Positions 48,313-54,681 of a DNA stretch of 54,681 bases are shown piece after piece. Source of the DNA: Desulfovibrio sp. TomC (GTDB lineage: Bacteria > Desulfobacterota > Desulfovibrionia > Desulfovibrionales > Desulfovibrionaceae); NCBI RefSeq assembly GCF_000801335.2, contig NZ_JSEH01000030.1, positions 1-54,681 on the forward strand, written 5' to 3'. Each line of letters starts with the position of its first letter. Position 1 is the stretch's first letter. The notes beneath the pieces are model-generated. The model did no database searches. It was given only the letters and a program-made list of their open reading frames with translations, and was not told the DNA's origin. Position numbers and translations under genes: made by a program.

Positions 48313-49773
48313 TCACGAATCCCCAGCCTCTGGCTGACTCTGGCCCGGCGCCTTGCCCTCGCGGCCGTAGATGTCATCGAACCGCACGATATCATCTTCT
48401 TCAAGATACGGCCCAGACTGGATTTCTATGATTTCCACCGGCACTTTTCCAGGGTTGGACAACCGGTGCAGACTGGTCTTCGGAATGTCCACGGACTGGT
48501 TGTCGGAAAGAAGAATTTCTTTTTCCCCAACCTGCACCAGGGCCGTGCCGGACACCACAACCCAGTGCTCGGCCCGATGGTGGTGCATCTGCAGCGACAG
48601 CCGCGCTCCGGGCAGCACGACAATACGCTTGATTTTAAACCCCGGCCCGTCCTCAAGGACGGTATAACTGCCCCAGGGGCGACGCACCGTCACGTGGGCT
48701 TCCACCAGCTTGCTGCCCTGGGATTTGAGCGCCCCAACCACGTCCTTGACCCGCTGGGCTTCGGACACCGGGCACACCAGGGTGGCGTCGCGGGTCTGGA
48801 TGACAATAAGGTCTTTGACCCCGGCTGCGGCCAGGGTGCTTCCTTGTGAAAAAAAGAGCGAGTTCGAGCAATCCAGGGCCAGCACGTCGCCCTTGATCAC
48901 GCAGCCGTTGGCGTCCCGCTTGCCCAAGCGATAAAGAGCCTCCCAGCTGCCCAGGTCGTCCCAGTCAAAGCCCGCCTCGACCATGGCAATGCGGTCGAGC
49001 TTTTCCACCACGCCGTAGTCCACGGATACGTCCGGAATACCGGCATAGCCTGCAGCCAGAGGACGCTCGGCCCGCGACTGCCACCAGTCGTACAGGGCCG
49101 GGGCATGGGCGGCCACGGCCTCGAGAAACATGTCGGCCCGAAACACGAACATGCCGCTGTTCCAGAAATAGTGCCCACTGGACAGCAACTGCTCGGCCGT
49201 TTCCCGGTCAGGCTTTTCGGTAAAGCCGAGCACGGCGTAGCTGCCTGTTCCCAGGACATTGCCACGGTGGATATAACCGTAGCCGGTCTCCGGGGCCTGG
49301 GGGGGGATGCCAAAGGTGACAAACCAGCCCTGGCGGGCCAGTTCGGTTGCCTGATCCATAGCCCGGACCCATGACGCGGCATCATCGATGCGGTGGTCCG
49401 CCGGAAACACCCCGACCACGGCCTGGGAATCGGCAGCGACAATGCGTTCAAGGCCAAGCAGTATGGCGGGCAGCGTATTTCTGCCCACCGGTTCGGCCAG
49501 AACTGCCCCGGCCACGTCGGGGAGCAGGCCGCGCAACTGGGCGCGGACCTCGAACACATGCTCCTCGTTGGTCACCACGGCAATCTGGACCGGGGAAAAG
49601 GCCTGGGCCACCCGATGGACCGTGGTCTGCAGCAAGGTCTCGTCGCCGCCAAGGGCCAGGAGCTGTTTGGGCAGCAAAGTCCGGGACAAGGGCCAAAGTC
49701 GGGTGCCGGAACCGCCGGCCAGAATCAAAGCATGGCGGGTCGTGTCCGTAGCTACGGAATCGTTGCAGGTCAT
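48313..49773 (-). CDS. manC: Mannose-1-phosphate guanylyltransferase/mannose-6-phosphate isomerase
   Basis: A 486-residue type II bifunctional enzyme. The N-terminal nucleotidyltransferase makes GDP-mannose (LILAGGSGTRLWPLSRTLLP signature, FTEKPDRETAEQLL for the sugar phosphate). The C-terminal cupin is the isomerase (RPWGSYTVLEDG, QMHHHRAEHWVVVSG zinc histidines). It supplies GDP-mannose for exopolysaccharide, O-antigen or capsule. ATG 49773 follows AAGGAGG. It lies 24 bases after rfbC on the same strand, so the pair is probably cotranscribed; no other sugar genes are adjacent. Confidence 0.94.
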   Translation of the reverse strand: MTCNDSVATDTTRHALILAGGSGTRLWPLSRTLLPKQLLALGGDETLLQTTVHRVAQAFSPVQIAVVTNEEHVFEVRAQLRGLLPDVAGAVLAEPVGRNTLPAILLGLERIVAADSQAVVGVFPADHRIDDAASWVRAMDQATELARQGWFVTFGIPPQAPETGYGYIHRGNVLGTGSYAVLGFTEKPDRETAEQLLSSGHYFWNSGMFVFRADMFLEAVAAHAPALYDWWQSRAERPLAAGYAGIPDVSVDYGVVEKLDRIAMVEAGFDWDDLGSWEALYRLGKRDANGCVIKGDVLALDCSNSLFFSQGSTLAAAGVKDLIVIQTRDATLVCPVSEAQRVKDVVGALKSQGSKLVEAHVTVRRPWGSYTVLEDGPGFKIKRIVVLPGARLSLQMHHHRAEHWVVVSGTALVQVGEKEILLSDNQSVDIPKTSLHRLSNPGKVPVEIIEIQSGPYLEEDDIVRFDDIYGREGKAPGQSQPEAGDS

Positions 49774-49797
49774 GCCGCCTCCTTGTCCAGACTGCGG

Positions 49798-50355
49798 TCA
49801 GGGAGCATAGGTGAAGGGAGAACCGACGTCGGCCAGTCGGGGTTGGACGGCATCTTTTTCAGACAAGATGGGGGTCGTCACCGGCCAGGATATGCCGATT
49901 TCTGGATCGTTCCAGGCAATGCCGGCATCCTGGGCCGGGGTGTAGGGAGCATCCACCTTGTACATGAATTCCGCATCTTCCGTCAGGGTGACGTACCCAT
50001 GGGCGAAGCCCCGGGGAACCATGAGCCGCAAGAAATTGTCCGCCGACAACTCAATGCCGTACCATTTTTTGTATGTTGGCGATCCCACCCGCAAGTCGAC
50101 CACCGCATCGAAAACAGCGCCCCGCGTCACCCAGACAAGTTTGGCCTGGGTGGCCGGCGGCAACTGGAAATGCAGCCCGCGCAACACCCCTTTGGGGCCG
50201 GAACGGGCGTGGTTGTCCTGGACAAAATCATAGCCCAACCCAGCCCGGGCATAGGCCTCACGACTGTACGTCTCCAGAAAAAAACCCCGATGATCGCCGA
50301 AAACCTTGGGTTTGACGACGACAAGCCCCGGGATGTCGGTTTGCGACACCTCCAC
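49798..50355 (-). CDS. rfbC: dTDP-4-dehydrorhamnose 3,5-epimerase
   Basis: A 185-residue cupin-fold epimerase, the third step of dTDP-L-rhamnose synthesis. Landmarks are GDHRGFFLETYS, VQDNHARS, GVLRGLHFQ (catalytic His region), GAVFDAVVDLR, and PRGFAHGYVTL. Start is GTG 50355 with AGGAGGT at ideal spacing. rfbA, rfbB and rfbD are not nearby, so rhamnose synthesis genes must be split. It precedes manC on the same strand. The 216-base gap upstream (50356-50571) shows no gene or clear promoter. Confidence 0.95.
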   Translation of the reverse strand: MEVSQTDIPGLVVVKPKVFGDHRGFFLETYSREAYARAGLGYDFVQDNHARSGPKGVLRGLHFQLPPATQAKLVWVTRGAVFDAVVDLRVGSPTYKKWYGIELSADNFLRLMVPRGFAHGYVTLTEDAEFMYKVDAPYTPAQDAGIAWNDPEIGISWPVTTPILSEKDAVQPRLADVGSPFTYAP

Positions 50356-50571
50356 GCGGGACCTCCTTTTGCTTCATTGCTGACTGATTCGTCCGTGCAG
50401 CCGGATGCCGCACTCATTAACATATTTCACGCCTTTGGACAACAACTCTCCTGGCCGGCAGACTCTGTGCCGCCGCAACACTACAGCTGTGTGTCGTTGC
50501 CGGACGGCTTGTCGTGACACAATCCAGGCAAATGGCGTTGCCTCGGCGTCCCCCGGTCTTTGCCCGCCCTG

Positions 50572-52002
50572 TTATCCCGTCCGACGAGGCTGCCGTTTGG
50601 CTTTGATTTTGGATTTGTTGCGAGCCCGAAAGGTCGGTTTTGTCCCAGTCCCGCCTGGTCGGGATTTTCCTTCGTTCCGGTCGCGGCCGGCAGCGTCCCC
50701 TCCCACCCGCCCGGGCTTTCCTGCTCCCCGGGGCCGGGCCGACGGGCGCGGTTTGGCCGGCGCGCCTGCTTGCTCTGAACGCTCCGACTGGGGTCTGGCC
50801 GGAGCCGGCGCATCCGGATCGACCGGCAGCGTAACCCGGGGCGCGCCGCTTTTGGCGTCAAGCGGGGCATTGGGCGGGATGGCCACGGCCAGGAGGTCGC
50901 CGGGAAACGGCGGTCGGCGGTCCGGAGCCACCAGCACGGTCAAACCACTCTCGCTGCAGCCGTAAACGGCGCTGCCTGGGACATCGGCCAGGGCAAAGGC
51001 CCCGGACACGATCCGGACCGCCTTGGGATCCACGGTCGGCCGGGTCTTCCGGGCCAGCAGAAAGGACAGGCTGAGCCGCTCTTTGCCCAGGTTGGCCCGA
51101 TCGGAGAACGTTGTCAGCCATTTGGGCGCGCCCTTGGACGACATGTTGAAATGGCACCAAGCCCGGGTGCGGCCCCCGACCAGCACACACTCCTCCCGGT
51201 GGGGACACGGCGCGGAGATGTCCATATCCAGTTCGATAAAGGCCTCGCGCATCCCGAGCAGGCAGCGCCAGCCAAGCCGGGTCCCGGGTTCAACGATCAA
51301 GGCCCGGCCGCCCGGGGCCAGGGCGTCGGTCAGCTGGGCCGCCACCCGCTCCATGCGTGAATCCAGGGGGTCGCGACTGGTGCCGGCCAGTTCGTTGGCC
51401 ACATTGACCATGGCGATCAGGTCCGCCCCCCCGGTCAGGCCCTGCCAGTATTCGCCCCTGGTCACCCGGATGCTCCATGGCGCGTCCGGGGCGGTCGGAT
51501 CGAAGCCGGCCAGTTCGGTAAAAAGCCCAAGCCCCAGGTCCAGGGCTCGTTTGGAGCGGTCCAGGCAGGAAATGCGCAGCTTTTTGCGGCGCAGATCCGG
51601 CCGCGACAGCCACAAGGCCTGGACAAAGGTCAAGGGGCCGCTGCCCAGATCGCACACCAGCCCGCCGTCCGGGAGATTGAGGTCAAGGCCCGGCAGCAGG
51701 CGCGACAGGCGCATGAGGTTCCAGGGCAGATAATACCAGGCATAGGCCGAGAGAGTGCGGGGTTCGCTTAAATAGCCGGGCCGCGGGCCGCCCTCGCGCT
51801 CGGCCGTCAGTGACATGGACAGCTCGCGCACCAGACGCGGCAACTCCCGAATCATGGCCGGACGCAGCGGCAGCACCCGGCGCAGCATCTCCGGGTAAGC
51901 CGAAAGCCGGGCTGAGACCTCCGGGGGGATGGCCGCAAACAGGTGGCGCGCGGCTCCAATCGGGCCGGAGCGGGGCAATAAATCGTCGGCATCACGGGAC
52001 AT
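50572..52002 (-). CDS. Rsm22-like ribosomal RNA methyltransferase
   Basis: A 476-residue class I SAM methyltransferase of the Rsm22 family (small ribosomal subunit associated). The SAM motif is VCDLGSGPLTF (116-126), and NVANEL (200-205) follows. The Cys signature (Cys266, Cys272, Cys283 in CPHREECVLVGG ... WCHF) is the putative Fe-S site of this family. The C-terminal 75 residues are a disordered basic Pro/Arg/Lys/Gly-rich tail, likely RNA-binding. ATG 52002 overlaps the end of the upstream ASKHA gene by 11 bases, so translation is coupled. The substrate nucleotide is unknown. Confidence 0.85.
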   Translation of the reverse strand: MSRDADDLLPRSGPIGAARHLFAAIPPEVSARLSAYPEMLRRVLPLRPAMIRELPRLVRELSMSLTAEREGGPRPGYLSEPRTLSAYAWYYLPWNLMRLSRLLPGLDLNLPDGGLVCDLGSGPLTFVQALWLSRPDLRRKKLRISCLDRSKRALDLGLGLFTELAGFDPTAPDAPWSIRVTRGEYWQGLTGGADLIAMVNVANELAGTSRDPLDSRMERVAAQLTDALAPGGRALIVEPGTRLGWRCLLGMREAFIELDMDISAPCPHREECVLVGGRTRAWCHFNMSSKGAPKWLTTFSDRANLGKERLSLSFLLARKTRPTVDPKAVRIVSGAFALADVPGSAVYGCSESGLTVLVAPDRRPPFPGDLLAVAIPPNAPLDAKSGAPRVTLPVDPDAPAPARPQSERSEQAGAPAKPRPSARPRGAGKPGRVGGDAAGRDRNEGKSRPGGTGTKPTFRARNKSKIKAKRQPRRTG

Positions 52003-53557
52003 AGGAAAAAACCATCCTTTGGATGAAGGCGTAGCCGGCATCGTCGGCAGCGGCCAGGGGGACCACGTCGGTCTTGGCGGCCAGGGCTGCGACCTGCTCG
52101 CGGCTGGCCGGATCGGTGAGAAAAAGTGCGGCCCCTTCCAGGGCAAGATTGCCGGCAACATGGGTTCTGCCGGCCAGACCCGGCGGGAAAAAACCAAGGG
52201 TTTCCAGATCGCCCGGGGAGACGGCCGTGCCGAACGCCCCGGCCAGATGGACTGCGGCGAGGTGGGCCGTTGTCAGTCCGCCGGCGGCAAGCAGGGTCGA
52301 AAAGGCCAGATTACAGGCGGCCTTGACCTTGAGCAGTTCCTCGACATCCGAAGCTGGCAGCAGGCACCCGGCGGTCTCGAAAACCGGTTCACCGTACTGA
52401 CTGCCGATCCCGGCCGCCAGCCGCCGGCCAAGCGGGGTCGCGGCCGGGGTTGTAGCGAATCGGCCGTCCACGTCAAGGACTCCCTGCTCCCGCAACCGGG
52501 CGGCCAGGGACAGATAGCCCGGCCCGGCAATACCTCTGGGTGCGGCCGGGACCGGTCCATCGTCGAAGAAAACCGGGACGAGCCCCCCGGGAGTGAGGTC
52601 AAAGGCCACCACCACCCCCGGTCCGGCCATGGCCCCCTGGGACAGCCCCACGCCCTCCAGGGCCGGGCCAAGCGGGGCGCTGGCGGCCAGGAAACGGTCC
52701 GGCCCCAGGGCCAGGACCATTTCGGCGTTGGTGCCGAGATCAACGAGCATGAACGGATAGGCCGGGTCCTGGCGGGTCAGTACGGCCAGTCCGGCGGCAA
52801 TGTCGGCCCCGACAAACGGGCCGAAAAGCGGCGGCACATAGGCCGGTGGCAGACCGCCGCCCAGATCGACGGTCTCCCCGGCCCGCCAGGCCAGGCCATA
52901 GGGCGCGCGGGCCAGACCGGTCAGGGGCTTGTCACATAAAATCGACACCATGGCCGGGTTGCCGGCCACACACAAAGCGGCCAGCTGCGGTCCGGCCAGG
53001 GCGGCAAGACGGAACAGTTCGTCAATGATAAGCCGGCGCAGATAGGCCCCGCCGCCCGGCTCCAGGGCAAAGGCCAGACGGGAGATCACCTCTGTCCCGG
53101 CCCCGAGTTGGGGGTTGACTCCGCGCCCCTCGGCCGCAACCATGCCGTCGGTCAGGGACACCACCCGCCACGCCAGCCCGGTGGTGCCGCAATCAACCGC
53201 CAATCCCACCGGCCCGGCCACGGCGACAGCCCGGCTGACGACCTGCCGGTCGTAAGCCGGGGCCGGGCCGATGTCGGCCAGGGCGAGGGCTTCGCCGCCC
53301 CGGGCCGGATGCAGGCAGGCCAGCCGCCAGCCGGCCGTCACGGCTTCATCGGATAAGCGGCGGTATTCAGCCGGCAAAGGCAGGGGGGCGTCCCGCAAAA
53401 AACGGACCCGGCACCGGCCGCAACGACCAAGACCGGCGCACAGCGGCACGCCGACGAAAAATCCGGCCCGGAAAAGCGCCCGGGCCAGGGTGTCGCCGGA
53501 AACAGCCGGCACGAGGCCTTCCCTCTCAGGGGTTGTAACGGAAAAAATGATCGCCAT
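51992..53557 (-). CDS. 2Fe-2S/ASKHA protein (DUF4445), RamA-like corrinoid activator
   Basis: A 521-residue protein with an N-terminal 2Fe-2S ferredoxin domain (Cys40, Cys46, Cys49, Cys81 in VPLCAGLGRCGRCRV and LACLHP) and a C-terminal ASKHA ATPase-like domain (AVDCGTTGLAW near 130, LVDLGTNAEMVLAL near 285, AGAFGTAV near 450). These proteins reductively reactivate corrinoid-dependent methyltransferases. No corrinoid protein or methyltransferase gene of that type is adjacent; the partner is the Rsm22-like gene overlapping its 3' end. ATG 53557 fits the family N-terminus; the ribosome binding site is weak. Confidence 0.87.
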   Translation of the reverse strand: MAIIFSVTTPEREGLVPAVSGDTLARALFRAGFFVGVPLCAGLGRCGRCRVRFLRDAPLPLPAEYRRLSDEAVTAGWRLACLHPARGGEALALADIGPAPAYDRQVVSRAVAVAGPVGLAVDCGTTGLAWRVVSLTDGMVAAEGRGVNPQLGAGTEVISRLAFALEPGGGAYLRRLIIDELFRLAALAGPQLAALCVAGNPAMVSILCDKPLTGLARAPYGLAWRAGETVDLGGGLPPAYVPPLFGPFVGADIAAGLAVLTRQDPAYPFMLVDLGTNAEMVLALGPDRFLAASAPLGPALEGVGLSQGAMAGPGVVVAFDLTPGGLVPVFFDDGPVPAAPRGIAGPGYLSLAARLREQGVLDVDGRFATTPAATPLGRRLAAGIGSQYGEPVFETAGCLLPASDVEELLKVKAACNLAFSTLLAAGGLTTAHLAAVHLAGAFGTAVSPGDLETLGFFPPGLAGRTHVAGNLALEGAALFLTDPASREQVAALAAKTDVVPLAAADDAGYAFIQRMVFSYVP

Positions 53558-53648
53558 TTCCACTGATTGTTCCCCATTTTCGCTCCCTGGACAAGGGTCG
53601 CGGCCTGCCCCGGAGAACATTTCAGATTATTAAATTCTCAAAATAACC

Positions 53649-53677
53649 TTGACGGGAATTTTTGAAGCTTTTAAACG
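53649..53677 (+). promoter_or_regulatory. Candidate promoter of the NlpC/P60 gene
   Basis: TTGACG (53649-53654), a 17-base spacer and TAAACG (53672-53677) form a moderate sigma70-like match in an AT-rich stretch about 150 bases before the TTG start. The gap 53558-53824 shows no other gene. Confidence 0.4.
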
Positions 53678-53824
53678 AAATCCTAACTTTTGAAGAAATG
53701 TATCCGGCATGCACAGCACGGTTCATCGCGTCCGCAGGCGATGAATGCCCCCACGGTATCGAAAAGGATTGGACGGATACGTGGATGCGGCCCCGGCCGG
53801 CAACTCCAGCAAGGAGGAATAGTT

Positions 53825-54523
53825 TTGACCGACGCGCGCGCACACGCCAGCACCCTACGCAAGCTCAAACCGTTCGCCTTTGTGACAATCCTGGCCTTGG
53901 CCCTGGCCGGATGTACTTCAAAACCCAAGACCTACTCCTACCAATTCGAAGATTATCAAGGCTTTAACGCCCGCAACGACTTCATCAGCGGCAATGTTCC
54001 TGAGGCGAAACTCATCGCCTCCGCTGAAAACAATCTCATTTCAGGCAATCTTTTCGACCAGGGCCACCCATCGGCCCCCAAGCAGACGGCTGCTTCGCCT
54101 GACAAGCTCATCAGCGACAATCTTTTCGAGCTGGCTGCGGTGCAGCGCAAGGGTGGCGTTTACGACCGCCTGTTGCGCACCGCCTCCACCCAGCTCGGCA
54201 CCCGCTACCGCTCGGGCGGCTGCGATCCCAACTCCGGGTTTGACTGCTCGGGATTTACCACCTGGGTGTTTAACCGTTACGGCGTCAATCTGCCCCGCTC
54301 CTCCCGCGAACAGTACCAGGTGGGCAAGGAAGTGGCGAAAAACAGCCTGCGCAAAGGTGACCTCGTCTTTTTCCGCTCCAAACGGGGCGTTAATCACGTC
54401 GGTATTTATCTGGAAAACGGCAAGTTCATCCACAGCGCGACCTACGGCAAGAACGTGACCATCTCGCACCTCGAAGAAGATTACTGGAGAACGCATTATG
54501 CCGGAGGCCGCCGGGTCTTCTAG
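53825..54523 (+). CDS. NlpC/P60 lipoprotein endopeptidase, Spr-like
   Basis: A 232-residue lipoprotein that should cut peptidoglycan stem peptides. The start is TTG 53825, fixed by AAGGAGG (53811-53817) seven bases upstream; a frame continuing upstream lacks such support. The lipobox is ALALAGC (Cys about residue 30). The NlpC/P60 domain has the catalytic Cys in GFDCSGFTTWVF, and the His in GVNHVGIYLENGKF. The segment between lipobox and domain contains three LISxNL-like repeats (FISGNV, LISGNLF, LISDNLF). The next frame starts within its last codons. Confidence 0.9.
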   Translation: MTDARAHASTLRKLKPFAFVTILALALAGCTSKPKTYSYQFEDYQGFNARNDFISGNVPEAKLIASAENNLISGNLFDQGHPSAPKQTAASPDKLISDNLFELAAVQRKGGVYDRLLRTASTQLGTRYRSGGCDPNSGFDCSGFTTWVFNRYGVNLPRSSREQYQVGKEVAKNSLRKGDLVFFRSKRGVNHVGIYLENGKFIHSATYGKNVTISHLEEDYWRTHYAGGRRVF

Positions 54524-54681
54524 CGTCGCTTCGTGCGCGCCGCGCCACATGGCCAGCCAAGCGGGTTTCCCTCGGTCGGGAGGCCCGCTTTTTCGTCCTG
54601 CCCTGGCCACAGTCTGCCTCATTGCCTTGGCCCTCTCCCTGGCTGCCGGATTGCCCGGTTGCCTGGAAACTGCCCAGGCCG
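54498..54681 (+). CDS. 5' end of an exported protein (partial)
   Basis: An open frame runs off the window edge. It could start at ATG 54498 (overlapping the NlpC/P60 stop) or ATG 54549. It encodes a basic stretch, then a hydrophobic segment (ALATVCLIALALSLAAG) and a possible lipobox (LPGC) or signal cleavage site, so it looks like an exported or lipoprotein gene. Only about 60 codons are visible. A terminator-like hairpin lies inside it, which leaves some doubt. Confidence 0.5.
   Translation, partial: MPEAAGSSSVASCAPRHMASQAGFPRSGGPLFRPALATVCLIALALSLAAGLPGCLETAQA
54560..54593 (+). terminator. Terminator-like hairpin after the NlpC/P60 gene
   Basis: AGCGGG (54560-54565) pairs with CCCGCT (54584-54589), with inner CCC/GGG pairing, followed by TTTT (54590-54593). 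It is 37 bases after the NlpC/P60 stop, but overlaps the start of the partial downstream frame; both cannot easily be fully functional. Confidence 0.45.

Overview
The window looks like chromosome of a GC-rich sulfate-reducing deltaproteobacterium of the Desulfovibrio group (Desulfovibrio/Solidesulfovibrio-like). The clearest marker is a complete qrcABCD operon for the periplasmic menaquinone reductase complex of sulfate reducers (43334-48104). Base composition, codon use and the set of housekeeping genes fit this. The genus is inferred; no 16S or other typing gene is present.

Region 1 (1-9988) is the inner end of an integrated element. A 655-codon tyrosine recombinase gene lies against the 3' end of a tRNA-Leu(GAG) gene, the usual geometry of a tRNA-targeted island. 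Leftward-transcribed cargo reads ERF single-strand annealing protein, Cas4/RecB-like Fe-S nuclease, CobS/MoxR-like AAA ATPase, DUF3150 protein and HExxH+VWA protein. Three very small open frames with good ribosome binding sites (38, 23 and 51 codons) and an unrecognised 350-aa protein follow. The far end of the element is outside the window.

Region 2 (9989-31120) is core chromosome. It holds pgk-tpiA-secG-tRNA-Leu, rimI, a Nudix gene, an inositol monophosphatase, mreB, a tandem GAF protein, a conserved unknown 585-aa protein, gcvT, rsmE, rarA and the NAD operon nadC-nadA-nadB. A leftward group (diadenylate cyclase, PilZ protein, secreted TPR protein, secreted Gln/Gly-rich Cys protein) ends at a bidirectional terminator. 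A periplasmic glycerophosphodiesterase and a small lipoprotein-like gene follow. Copies of a dispersed hairpin repeat sit in three intergenic gaps (about 13.6, 21.0 and 30.3 kb).

Region 3 (31121-43333) carries an M23 peptidase, hemW, a Pit phosphate transporter, a Nif11-like small protein, and a rightward cluster: amphi-Trp protein, PhoU-phosphotransferase fusion, ATP-grasp enzyme, HprK-related kinase and MgtA-type P-type ATPase. The amphi-Trp, ATP-grasp and HprK-like set matches the functionally unassigned GAK (GRASP, Amphi-Trp, Kinase) gene grouping. Together with the phosphate transporter, PhoU domain and Mg2+ pump it suggests a phosphate/Mg/ATP-linked pathway. It is the best candidate for an undescribed system, together with the island module.

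Region 4 (43334-54681) has qrcABCD with a good sigma70-type promoter, then manC-type and rfbC sugar-nucleotide genes, an overlapping pair encoding a 2Fe-2S/ASKHA corrinoid-activator-like protein and an Rsm22-like methyltransferase, an NlpC/P60 lipoprotein with a TTG start, and the 5' end of a further exported protein cut by the window edge.
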